Shown here piece after piece: positions 8,804-16,808 of a stretch of 51,464 nucleotides of DNA (positions are counted from its first letter, which is position 1; every line of letters starts with the position of its first letter). The stretch is from Bacteroidales bacterium (lineage in GTDB: Bacteria > Bacteroidota > Bacteroidia > Bacteroidales > CAIWKO01), in NCBI GenBank assembly GCA_023228145.1, contig JALOBU010000021.1, positions 1 to 51,464 on the forward strand, given 5' to 3'. Position numbers and translations under genes: made by a program. Below the pieces are notes generated by a model, which did no database searches, was not told where the DNA came from, and was given only the letters and a program-made list of their open reading frames with translations.

Positions 8804-11800
8804 TTACAAATCGTTTTCTTTTCTGTAAAGCTTAATCAAAGAGTTTGATGTATTTTTTTGTTGGGAAATCACTTCCATCCCCATCCCCAAATTCCTTACG
8901 AGTTCTGTTAACCAATTGATAGTAATAAAATTCATTTTCTTGTTTTCCATTTTATTAAATCCAACATTAGTCGAAAACAATTCTGTTAACCTTGTATTTT
9001 TATGTTTTTTGCCGATATCCTGAAATCCGTCACGAATCAAAATTATTCCATTCCGATTCAGCGAGTTAACAGATTTCTTCAAAAGTTCCACCTGGGAACT
9101 TTCATTAAGATAATGCAAAACATCACTTAATATTACAACATCATATTTTTCAAACCCGAAATTTCTCACATCCGCATAACTAAAATCAACATTTGGAGGT
9201 TTTGACATGCAATGTGTTGCTACTTTAATTTTATCTTCATCATAATCAATGGCTGTTATTTGTCTTTCTGGGCAAACCAATGAAAGCATTAAAGACATAT
9301 GCCCGTATCCACATCCTGCATCAAGGATTTTTGCATTCTCAGGTATCAGACTGTTGAATAATTGATAATTCTTTTCTAAAATAAGTTTAATTCTTGTGTA
9401 CCATTCAAGGATAGGTCCTTTATATATGAAATTTTTAATGACAAGATCCTTAATCTGTTTGGTATCATAATAATATTCGGTTAGAACTTTGTTATACTCC
9501 TTCCGGAAATATTGCTGAACTGTTTTTGTTTTTTCGGTATAATCATTGCCCCATGATGTATCATCATGTTGAATTTTATTTAAAAATTTAATCGTCAACA
9601 GGCTTTTTCGCCCTAACAAATCTCCTTTAGAAATATAATTACCCGAACCATGTACTACAATCGGTTGAATGTCCAGTTTCAGTTTTTCAGCAAGATAAAA
9701 GGCCCCTTTATGAAAACGATGTACTTTTTGATTGTTTGAGCGTGTTCCTTCCGGGAATATTACAATTGAATATCCATCTTTTACAGCATCTGATAGCTTA
9801 TCAACGATGGTTTGAAAGCCTGCTGATGCCGGCATAAAATTCGCCATACGAATTATTACCCCTATTGTTTTAGAATAATAAAAAGCATCGTTTGTGATCA
9901 TAATTATCTTTGGCGAAAACATCATGTGAAGAGGTATGTCGATAAAAGACTGGTGATTCGGAATTATAATGGAAGGTTTTTTAAAAATATCAGGAGAATA
10001 ATTAATTATGTTCTTTCTGGTAAAATACATCAGGTACATAGTTGTTTTGCAAACGAAATACAGGCAATAATGGAAAAGATATTGTTTGAACTTTCTGGTT
10101 ACAGGTAATATCTTAATCAAAGTTGCTCCCAGCAATGCTGACATGATGCTTCCGGATGTAAAATACGTATAACATACAGCGGCGTAACATAAGTTATATA
10201 TCGTTACAGGGAATCTTCTTAATTTATTTTTTTGATAAACCAGACAATTAAATAAAGCCGGAATAATTGTATAAGATAAAAATACCACCGAAAACATCCC
10301 GACAATTGTCAAAACAGCGATGGATTTTAGTACAGGGTGTTTTGCAAAAATAAGCACTCCGATACCAACCAGCATAGTAAATGCAGAAAGAAGAACCGCA
10401 GTTTTGTGAGTAGTGAGGACTTGCTGTCCTTTTTTATATTTTTGCAGAAGCCCATCCATAATAAATATGCTGTAATCATCTCCAAGCCCAAAAATGAAAG
10501 CAGATATTACTACGCTGAAGATATTAAATTCAATCCCGAACAAACTCATAAGCCCTAATATCCATATCCAGCTCACAAGCATTGGGATAAATGCAATAAC
10601 AGCAAGCTCTATTCTTCCATAAGAAAGCAAAAGAAATGTAAATACAAGCAGGGAAGATAAAATTAAAATTACATTAAAATCATCCCTGATGACATCTAAA
10701 AATTGTGTAAAAAGATTTTTATTTTCAATCACAGATGTACTCCTGTCTGTCGGTATGGCAGACAAGACAACATTTTTATTTTCCGGTTTTACTCTTATCA
10801 TTGTAATCACAGAAGTCTCCTCATTAACTTCATCTATATAATCCTGAACCTGTGTTTGTTTTATCTTCTCAAAATCATTTTTGTTCATCCGGATATAATC
10901 TTTGTCGAGCATAGCAAAGAACTCATCAAATGCATTACTTCGAAAATGATATTGCCCTGTGCATAAAAGGAAATTCTTTTTTAGGATTTCCCTACGATTG
11001 CTGTCCCAGAATGATTCCCATGTTGACAGTTTTACTTTTTGTAATGAATCTGAAAATAATAGATGGGAAGCCCCGTAAACCTGACCTATCAAGCTGTCAT
11101 TCTTCAGTAAGTTTATTTTTTCCTTTATTTTTTCACTATTCTTCAAGGCCTCATTTAATGTTTTTCCTTTGCTAATAATAAATATATCCTCTAAAGTGCT
11201 ATCAGAAAATGAGTTCAGTTTTTGCTCTGCTTCTTTAAGGCCTGCAGTAAAGAAACTAAGTTTCTTCATATCGCTTTCAAATCCGACATTCTTTGTCAGA
11301 AATAAAAAAATCATAGTAAGCAAAACAATGCCGATTATTATATACTTATTTTTTTCAAAGCTATAAGACAAAATCTTTGTCAAATAAGATTTTCTCTGAA
11401 CATTAATTTCAGTATTTAGTTTGCTACCGACAAAATGAGGAAGAAATATCATGGAAAAGAGCAAAGAGCCCAAAATAACCAATGCTGACATCAAACCGAA
11501 ATCGTTTAATATCGGTGACTTAACAAACAATAAGCCTAAAAATGCCCCGACAGTTGTAATGCTGCCAATCATCATCGGCATAGTAATATCTTTCAGCGTT
11601 TCCCTTGCAGAGCCGGCAAAATGAAAATGAGTAAAAAAATGGATGGAATAGTTTATAGCAATACCTAATATCACAGAACCTGTACCAAGAGCAATAGTCG
11701 AAATATGACCTTTCAGCAAATAAACAAGTGCCAATGAAAATAAACCTCCGAATAATACGGGAAGTAAAAGAAATAAAAATGTTCTTTTCTGCCTGAAGAA

Positions 11801-12661
11801 GTATGCAAAAAACAAAAACAATATTATTAGTGCAGCTCCCATGGTTATTATAGTATCCACAGTTAGTTGACGCGAATTACATACAGATACAGGGGTAGCT
11901 CCGAAGGAATGTATTTGCACTACACCTTTGCTGTTCTGTTCTGCAATTATCTGGTCAAGTTTTTTAATAAGTATGGAATTTTTTGATGACTCACTTGCAG
12001 AAAACACAGAGCTTAAGAACATCAAAAGATTTTTTTTGTCTTTGCTGAAAATCCTGTCATTAAATAACAAATAATCATTACTTATGTTGGCTGACATGTA
12101 GTTTTTGAGTGCAAGGTTTGTAAATCCAAAGGGGTCCCGGGTTATATATTTTTTTGTAGCAAAGCCAGCGAATGAAACCAACATTTTATAATTAGCATCT
12201 AATACGGCAGATACATTTTCAGGGGTAATAAGCTTTTCAATATGTTCATAATCCTTTTTTTCGAGAAAAAAAGGCAAATTCCTGTATATCATTTCATACG
12301 TTTCTGCCGCAAAGCTGTCAGAAACACTATATATCAATTCCCTGGCATGTTCAGGGATAAGCTGTTGTTTTATTTTCTCAGAAACTTCATCAGCAGAATA
12401 AATCAAATTATTGACGGCAACTGTTGAAGTGTCGTTGGTGCTAAAAATAATAACAATCTTATCGTTGGATTTAATTTTATCAAAGATTAACCTTTGATCT
12501 TTGAGTGCCTCATCATGCGAAAATAATTCAAAAATATCTTCATTTAAATATAAACGAGATGACAGAAATGAAAACAAAGCTACCAAAAGAAATATCAAAA
12601 TAAACAGCAAATGTTTCCGCCCTTTAAAGAAATCATATATTTTTAAAAAAATAACCGACAA
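8804..12661 (-). CDS. MMPL/RND exporter - PlsC acyltransferase - SAM methyltransferase fusion
   Basis: The 1285-residue protein has three parts. Residues 1 to about 800 form an MMPL/RND-like transporter with two sets of membrane helices, each followed by a periplasmic loop (LYLNEDIFELFSHDEALKD and the duplicated half after VGFESDMKKLSFF). Around 890-1060 is a PlsC-type acyltransferase with NHQSFID (HX4D, near residue 903) and FPEGTRS (near 968). From about 1090 a class I methyltransferase starts, with ILDAGCGYGHMSL (near 1113) and AIDYDEDKI. Acylation, methylation and export of the same lipid can be inferred. The start is TTG at 12661, with no ATG nearby. It lies 18 bases after the GT2 gene. 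Such exporters and acyltransferases accompany aryl-polyene/flexirubin pathways, usually as separate proteins. Confidence 0.88.
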   Translation of the reverse strand: MSVIFLKIYDFFKGRKHLLFILIFLLVALFSFLSSRLYLNEDIFELFSHDEALKDQRLIFDKIKSNDKIVIIFSTNDTSTVAVNNLIYSADEVSEKIKQQLIPEHARELIYSVSDSFAAETYEMIYRNLPFFLEKKDYEHIEKLITPENVSAVLDANYKMLVSFAGFATKKYITRDPFGFTNLALKNYMSANISNDYLLFNDRIFSKDKKNLLMFLSSVFSASESSKNSILIKKLDQIIAEQNSKGVVQIHSFGATPVSVCNSRQLTVDTIITMGAALIILFLFFAYFFRQKRTFLFLLLPVLFGGLFSLALVYLLKGHISTIALGTGSVILGIAINYSIHFFTHFHFAGSARETLKDITMPMMIGSITTVGAFLGLLFVKSPILNDFGLMSALVILGSLLFSMIFLPHFVGSKLNTEINVQRKSYLTKILSYSFEKNKYIIIGIVLLTMIFLFLTKNVGFESDMKKLSFFTAGLKEAEQKLNSFSDSTLEDIFIISKGKTLNEALKNSEKIKEKINLLKNDSLIGQVYGASHLLFSDSLQKVKLSTWESFWDSNRREILKKNFLLCTGQYHFRSNAFDEFFAMLDKDYIRMNKNDFEKIKQTQVQDYIDEVNEETSVITMIRVKPENKNVVLSAIPTDRSTSVIENKNLFTQFLDVIRDDFNVILILSSLLVFTFLLLSYGRIELAVIAFIPMLVSWIWILGLMSLFGIEFNIFSVVISAFIFGLGDDYSIFIMDGLLQKYKKGQQVLTTHKTAVLLSAFTMLVGIGVLIFAKHPVLKSIAVLTIVGMFSVVFLSYTIIPALFNCLVYQKNKLRRFPVTIYNLCYAAVCYTYFTSGSIMSALLGATLIKILPVTRKFKQYLFHYCLYFVCKTTMYLMYFTRKNIINYSPDIFKKPSIIIPNHQSFIDIPLHMMFSPKIIMITNDAFYYSKTIGVIIRMANFMPASAGFQTIVDKLSDAVKDGYSIVIFPEGTRSNNQKVHRFHKGAFYLAEKLKLDIQPIVVHGSGNYISKGDLLGRKSLLTIKFLNKIQHDDTSWGNDYTEKTKTVQQYFRKEYNKVLTEYYYDTKQIKDLVIKNFIYKGPILEWYTRIKLILEKNYQLFNSLIPENAKILDAGCGYGHMSLMLSLVCPERQITAIDYDEDKIKVATHCMSKPPNVDFSYADVRNFGFEKYDVVILSDVLHYLNESSQVELLKKSVNSLNRNGIILIRDGFQDIGKKHKNTRLTELFSTNVGFNKMENKKMNFITINWLTELVRNLGMGMEVISQQKNTSNSLIKLYRKENDL

Positions 12662-12679
12662 AACAATATTTTTTAATAA

Positions 12680-13885
12680 TTAATTTCCTGTCTTTTTTTG
12701 CAATGTAACTTTTTTTCTGAAAAACCTTAACAATATGTAAGTAACTATTCCGATTACTAAGGATGTGATGGTTGCAAGAATAAAACTTCCAATGACATAC
12801 TGAATGATATTTATCTTTATCGAATGAAGCCCGATATTCTGAGAGTATTCAAGGGAAACGGCATCATAATGGTATGCATATCCCCCAATGATATAGCTTA
12901 AATAAATTACAACAGGAATCATGGGAGGTACACTGATATTTGTTGCTACAACAGAAAGAACTTTATTCAACTTAAACAAAAAAGCGAGCAACAATGCCAG
13001 ACCCCATTGCCATCCCCATACAGGCGCTATACCTGAAAAAACACCCACCATCACGGAAGCAGCAATTTTAAAATTTGAATCGTTACTATTGACAACATAT
13101 TTCTGTAGAAATGTCTTTACTTTTTCTTTCTTAAGCGAATTAATAAAAGAAAATGGTTTGATGAAAAGGAATGCAATCAACACCAAAAATGTATTTAATA
13201 TTGAAATGCGAAAAAAATCCCAAAATGGCCTGAAATGAGAAATGCGTTCCTCTTTTGGGTAGTAAACAACATTTATAGGAAGATGAATTATATTTACCCC
13301 TGACCATGCAGCTCTTACCAAAACTTCAACTTCAAATTCATATTTGAGCCCGAAATAATGTTTTTTATTCAACAAAAACAAGGGATAAGCCCTGTATCCT
13401 GATTGAGTATCGGGAATTTTCCTCCCTGTTTCAATATAAAACCAGAAATTTGAAAACTTATTTGCAAAGCTATTCTTTCCGGGCATATTAATGCTTTTCA
13501 TATTTCTTGAGCCTATTATCAAAGCTTCAGGCTCTTCTTTAATTTTTTCAATGAAAAGCATCAAATCATCGGGAGAATGTTGCCCGTCAGAGTCAAGGGT
13601 AATGCAATACATATATCCTTGTAAACAGGCTTGCTTAAATGCTTTTCTCAACGCATAACCTTTTCCCTTATTTTTCGTGTAACTGATAATATTCAAATGG
13701 TTGTACCCTTGAAGAATCTGCACTGTTTCATCTGTAGAGCCATCGTTTACTACAATTACGTTATCCGTATATTTTAGTATGCCATCAATTACCTTTCCCA
13801 AAGTTTGTACATTATTATATGTTGGAACAACAACGCAACACTTCATCTCATCAAATAAGGCTTTATTATTGGCAAGCTCCGTCAT
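12680..13885 (-). CDS. GT2 family glycosyltransferase with C-terminal DUF2062
   Basis: The N-terminal half is a dolichyl-phosphate-mannose-synthase-like GT2: VVVPTYNNVQTL, VVNDGSTDET, and the DxD metal site in TLDSDGQHSPDD. A membrane helix near LNTFLVLIAFLFIKPF leads into a C-terminal DUF2062 membrane region (MVGVFSGIAPVWGWQWG, NISVPPMIP). It probably transfers a sugar or sugar phosphate at the inner membrane. I place the start at the ATG 13885 instead of an upstream TTG (13912), because it forms an ATGA overlap with the preceding stop. This GT2-DUF2062 arrangement is known from Bacteroidota pigment-type clusters, consistent with modification of the polar end of a lipid. Confidence 0.86.
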   Translation of the reverse strand: MTELANNKALFDEMKCCVVVPTYNNVQTLGKVIDGILKYTDNVIVVNDGSTDETVQILQGYNHLNIISYTKNKGKGYALRKAFKQACLQGYMYCITLDSDGQHSPDDLMLFIEKIKEEPEALIIGSRNMKSINMPGKNSFANKFSNFWFYIETGRKIPDTQSGYRAYPLFLLNKKHYFGLKYEFEVEVLVRAAWSGVNIIHLPINVVYYPKEERISHFRPFWDFFRISILNTFLVLIAFLFIKPFSFINSLKKEKVKTFLQKYVVNSNDSNFKIAASVMVGVFSGIAPVWGWQWGLALLLAFLFKLNKVLSVVATNISVPPMIPVVIYLSYIIGGYAYHYDAVSLEYSQNIGLHSIKINIIQYVIGSFILATITSLVIGIVTYILLRFFRKKVTLQKKTGN

Positions 13886-15552
13886 ACTTTTCCTTTTTGC
13901 TTTTTTAAACAAGCCATCCTGTTTTTTTCTATTTCGTTACGTTCCTTTTTATTAGGTATGATTTTCTCCAACGCTTGATTGTAATATTCAACAGCAGCTG
14001 AATATTGTTTTTTACTCTTATAATAATCCCCTGCAATGTTGTATGAATAAAAGTAATCCGAATTGAGATAAATCATTTCCTGTATGATGCTGTTATCCAC
14101 AATGTCATTCTTTTTACATTCCGTAATTTTTTTTGACAGTAATTTGAATGTTTCAAATTCATCATTACCACCGTCGGTAAGGAACTCATCACAAGGTATA
14201 ACGTCTTCTGATGACACCAAATTATATGATTCGGAAAATTTAACAGCCTGCTCAAATACATCATCAAGTTTGTAGCATACAAATTCACCCAGACAATTCG
14301 GGCCGGATGAAATCCAGAATTTCAATTCAGAAGGTTTAAAAACAATGGAGTGATGCGCCAGTAATTGATTCACTGTTATTTCGTTGCCCCGGCCGATGGG
14401 TTCATCATTTAGCCCGCTCCTGTTTCGCAATATGTCAACAGCATCCTTTACATTCACTTTATCAATACGATTAAGCAACTCTTCCACCCTTTTATATCTT
14501 GCCATTGAGGCACTTTCGTTTTTTTGTTTAATATTAAGTGCGTCATTTTTTAGCTTATCTGATTGAAAATGATTTGTACAAATGATTTGATTTTTGCCCG
14601 TATCGTAAATTTCAGTTTTATAAGGTGTTTTTTCAACAATCAATGCCTTATTTTCCATGCCGGAACTAATCAGAAATGATTCCGAAACAGATATTTTTTT
14701 ATTGCTTATTATTCCAATGGCCTGGTGTATATCACAAGCATATTGCAACACCTCTCTTACAAGAATGGTAACAGGGGTTGTGATACTAAAGGGCATTTTT
14801 GATTTTGCAGCATTCACAGTAATTACCAATCCATGAATGTTCATTCCTGAAGCCGTGCCTATCAAGCCTCCCCATGTAATCATCACGAATTTACTTCCAA
14901 ACTCGGGAGCATAAAATGTTACAATTTTTTCTCTGGAAAACTGATCACCAAGATAGAAATCAAAATTTCGCGCATGCATGATTTTACCATCTGAAGTTTT
15001 TTCCCCGGATAATGCAAAAGAGGTGCAACCGACTAAATGCGAATTTTGCAATGCATGCCCAATATCATGAGCCGCATGATATCCCATGATGCGGTTATAG
15101 CCCGGGCCAATCATCCTGAATTCCCTGGATGCGCTTGCGGCTATTCCACGAATCTCCATGCAATATTCGTTGCCTATATGCTTTTTAATATTCCTTATCA
15201 TCCAAATTATTATCAATTTTAAAAGAAAAAGATAGACTTTCCCAGGCACCCTTTTCTTTATTTCCCCGACAAATAAATTCTCCTGTCTGTACATCAGTTT
15301 TTCCGTCAGTTTACCATTCACAATACCACGCTCATTAGCTGTACCTTCAATGTACATTTCAAACAAACCCCACTTGTTTTTACTCAGCCAGCAATTTCCC
15401 ATCCTTGATAAGCCGTAATCCGACACAACAGGAGAATTATTCAACAAAGTATCGTTGGAACTTTTAAACTTAATCGTATGAAACAACATCAAATACCCTG
15501 CTAATAAAGCTATACAAATGAATATAAAAACAAATAATATATACCAAATCAT
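13882..15552 (-). CDS. C45-type autoproteolytic acyltransferase/hydrolase, membrane-anchored
   Basis: A 556-residue protein with an N-terminal membrane helix (residues 3-24), a central NTN-hydrolase domain and a C-terminal TPR-like helix pair (YKSKKQYSAAVEYYNQALEK). The likely nucleophile is C176 in HLVGCTSFALSG, followed by GKIMHARNFDF, a pattern of the acyl-CoA:6-aminopenicillanate acyltransferase/C45 family. Members cleave themselves before the Cys and then hydrolyse or transfer acyl amides. The N-terminal helix suggests a periplasmic catalytic domain, where it could attach or release the acyl product. It is the first gene of the operon, and its TGA overlaps the glycosyltransferase ATG. 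Confidence 0.83.
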   Translation of the reverse strand: MIWYILFVFIFICIALLAGYLMLFHTIKFKSSNDTLLNNSPVVSDYGLSRMGNCWLSKNKWGLFEMYIEGTANERGIVNGKLTEKLMYRQENLFVGEIKKRVPGKVYLFLLKLIIIWMIRNIKKHIGNEYCMEIRGIAASASREFRMIGPGYNRIMGYHAAHDIGHALQNSHLVGCTSFALSGEKTSDGKIMHARNFDFYLGDQFSREKIVTFYAPEFGSKFVMITWGGLIGTASGMNIHGLVITVNAAKSKMPFSITTPVTILVREVLQYACDIHQAIGIISNKKISVSESFLISSGMENKALIVEKTPYKTEIYDTGKNQIICTNHFQSDKLKNDALNIKQKNESASMARYKRVEELLNRIDKVNVKDAVDILRNRSGLNDEPIGRGNEITVNQLLAHHSIVFKPSELKFWISSGPNCLGEFVCYKLDDVFEQAVKFSESYNLVSSEDVIPCDEFLTDGGNDEFETFKLLSKKITECKKNDIVDNSIIQEMIYLNSDYFYSYNIAGDYYKSKKQYSAAVEYYNQALEKIIPNKKERNEIEKNRMACLKKQKGKV

Positions 15553-15569
15553 CCTTTACCTTCAAGCAA

Positions 15570-15577
15570 CAAATATA
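15570..15577 (-). promoter_or_regulatory. Possible -7 box for the biosynthetic operon
   Basis: The minus strand reads TATATTTG, which fits TAnnTTTG, 18 bases before the ATG at 15552. No TTTG at the expected -33 distance was found, so this rests on the -7 box and on the lack of any gene upstream on the same strand. The remainder of the 303-base divergent gap (15553-15855) is AT-rich with no gene. Confidence 0.3.
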
Positions 15578-15826
15578 AAATAATTTCCCAAAATGTGAAT
15601 GCTGCATACAATTTGTTGACCAGAAGCTGCCTGTGTTGATTTCGCTAAAGTATCTCAATCCCTAAAAATGAAATTAGCATTTATTTATATCTTTTTTAGT
15701 GTGTTAATTATTTCCAAAAAATCTATTTTTTTTACATTAACATTTATGATAAAATCATTTTTATAAAAAAATTTTCTAAATAATTTCACACTTTTTATTC
15801 TTAAATAAATTTCTGAATAAATCATA

Positions 15827-15834
15827 TAAATTTG
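15827..15834 (+). promoter_or_regulatory. -7 box upstream of the ICMT-like gene
   Basis: TAAATTTG matches the Bacteroidota -7 consensus TAnnTTTG, 21 bases before the ATG at 15856. The -33 TTTG is not evident. Confidence 0.4.
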
Positions 15835-15855
15835 CACACATAAAAAGATGGTTAA

Positions 15856-16371
15856 ATGTTTAATAATATTCTCAAATTCACAGTAAAAATAATTGACGGG
15901 TGCTTATATGGGTTTGTTGGTCCATTCAGTATTGTTTTCATCATCCCGCAGTTTTTAGTGCATTTGTCAAATAAGTACGGGATGCCGTATTACAGTTTTT
16001 CAGGCAGCGAAATGCTCAGTAAAATTTTAATGTGGTCAGGTGCGATAATTGCCATTTACTGTGGGTTTCTGATGATATTTACCAGCAAAGGAACTCCAGC
16101 CGTTACTTCATCGCCTCAAAAGATTATGAGAACAAATATTTATGCTTATGTAAGGCATCCGATGATGTGGGCGCTGACAATCACACTGGCGGGTGAAGTG
16201 TTTTTTCATGGAATACTTTTATTGTTGTTATGGTTTTTTGCATGGTTAAGGATAAAACATCTTTATGTGGTTAACTACGAGGAGCCCCAGCTGGAAAAGC
16301 GATTTGGAGATAGTTGGAAAGATTATTGTTCAAAAGTTCCGCGATGGATACCGACATTCAGAAAAAAATAA
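15856..16371 (+). CDS. Isoprenylcysteine carboxyl methyltransferase-like membrane protein
   Basis: A 171-residue membrane protein with about four hydrophobic helices (near 18-35, 55-75, 104-120 and 118-130). The SAM-binding signature of ICMT/PEMT-like methyltransferases is present: YVRHPMMWAL with R100-H101-P102, then a conserved acidic stretch YEEPQLEKRFGDSWKDY and the closing VPRWIPTF. Bacterial members methylate small lipids, isoprenoids or amines at the inner membrane. It diverges from the biosynthetic operon across a shared 303-base gap, so co-regulation is possible, but a role in that pathway is only inferred. It ends 49 bases before tRNA-Arg. Confidence 0.82.
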   Translation: MFNNILKFTVKIIDGCLYGFVGPFSIVFIIPQFLVHLSNKYGMPYYSFSGSEMLSKILMWSGAIIAIYCGFLMIFTSKGTPAVTSSPQKIMRTNIYAYVRHPMMWALTITLAGEVFFHGILLLLLWFFAWLRIKHLYVVNYEEPQLEKRFGDSWKDYCSKVPRWIPTFRKK

Positions 16372-16402
16372 TTTTCTTCTTCGGCATGTTGTTAAAAAAT
16401 TG

Positions 16403-16410
16403 TAATTTTG
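16403..16410 (+). promoter_or_regulatory. -7 box of tRNA-Arg
   Basis: TAATTTTG fits TAnnTTTG and ends 10 bases before the tRNA 5' end, as expected for a tRNA promoter in Bacteroidota. Confidence 0.45.
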
Positions 16411-16420
16411 CAACCGCATT

Positions 16421-16494
16421 GGCCCCGTAGCTCAACTGAATAGAGTATCTGACTACGGATCAGAAGGTTACAGGTTTGAATCCTGTCGGGGTCA
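16421..16494 (+). tRNA. tRNA-Arg (anticodon ACG), chimeric with the integrated element
   Basis: The cloverleaf is complete: acceptor strand GGCCCCG pairs with CGGGGTC, the anticodon arm is TCTGA-CTACGGA-TCAGA with anticodon ACG, and the T-arm is ACAGG-TTTGAAT-CCTGT with all pairs intact; A16494 is the discriminator and CCA is not encoded. From about 16450 onwards the sequence is repeated at 50756-50801. The 3' half was therefore most likely supplied by the integrated element, which restores a functional tRNA while the old 3' half lies 34 kb away. Confidence 0.95.
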
Positions 16495-16495
16495 C
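16450..16495 (+). repeat. attL: 46-bp attachment repeat in tRNA-Arg
   Basis: This segment runs from the anticodon arm to the acceptor end and matches 50756-50801 at 43 of 46 positions. The first 20 bases (anticodon loop and stem, variable loop) are identical; the three differences lie in the T-stem. Integration at a tRNA anticodon or T-arm is typical of tyrosine integrases such as the one at the other end. Confidence 0.88.
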
Positions 16496-16507
16496 ACAGA
16501 AAATCAG

Positions 16508-16540
16508 CCACTTACAAATAATAAAAGTAAGTGGTTTTTT
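16508..16540 (+). terminator. Terminator downstream of tRNA-Arg
   Basis: CCACTTAC pairs with GTAAGTGG and is followed by six T. It lies 14 bases after the tRNA, inside the element, so the element brings its own terminator for the tRNA it completes. Confidence 0.8.
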
Positions 16541-16545
16541 GTTTA

Positions 16546-16567
16546 GTACACACAAAAGTACACACAA
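16546..16567 (+). repeat. 22-bp end-proximal direct repeat, left copy
   Basis: Two GTACACACAA units separated by AA form a 22-base sequence that is found again, same orientation and identical, at 50619-50640. Its place 51 bases inside attL suggests integrase or excisionase arm-type binding sites. The rest of the gap to 16809 has no gene. Confidence 0.7.
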
Positions 16568-16752
16568 GGTAAATTATATCCGAACTAGGTGCAACGAAGC
16601 CGCGACGAAGCCCGAATAAAAAAAATCATAACTGCGAACAAGCCGCGTCAAACCTGAATTTTATAACAAAAATGGAACAAGAAGTGAATACAAGGGGAAT
16701 TATTGGGGCGTGCCAATATGGTGCAAAAATGGTGTCAAAATACATAGAATAA

Positions 16753-16789
16753 AATAAGCCCCTGGTCACTTATGATACAAGGGCTTATT
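16753..16789 (-). terminator. Hairpin after the 479-residue DUF6266 gene
   Basis: AATAAGCCC pairs perfectly with GGGCTTATT across a 19-base loop. It lies 20 bases beyond the stop codon at 16809. On the minus strand the hairpin is followed by a short T-rich tract (TTTATTC), so it is a moderate terminator. Confidence 0.55.
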
Positions 16790-16808
16790 AAATGAAAGAC
16801 AATGAAGT

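Noticed and set aside
875..15552. Complete flexirubin or aryl-polyene cluster
   Set aside because: No ACP, KAS/CLF pair, dehydratase or aromatic ammonia-lyase is present between the visible operon borders.
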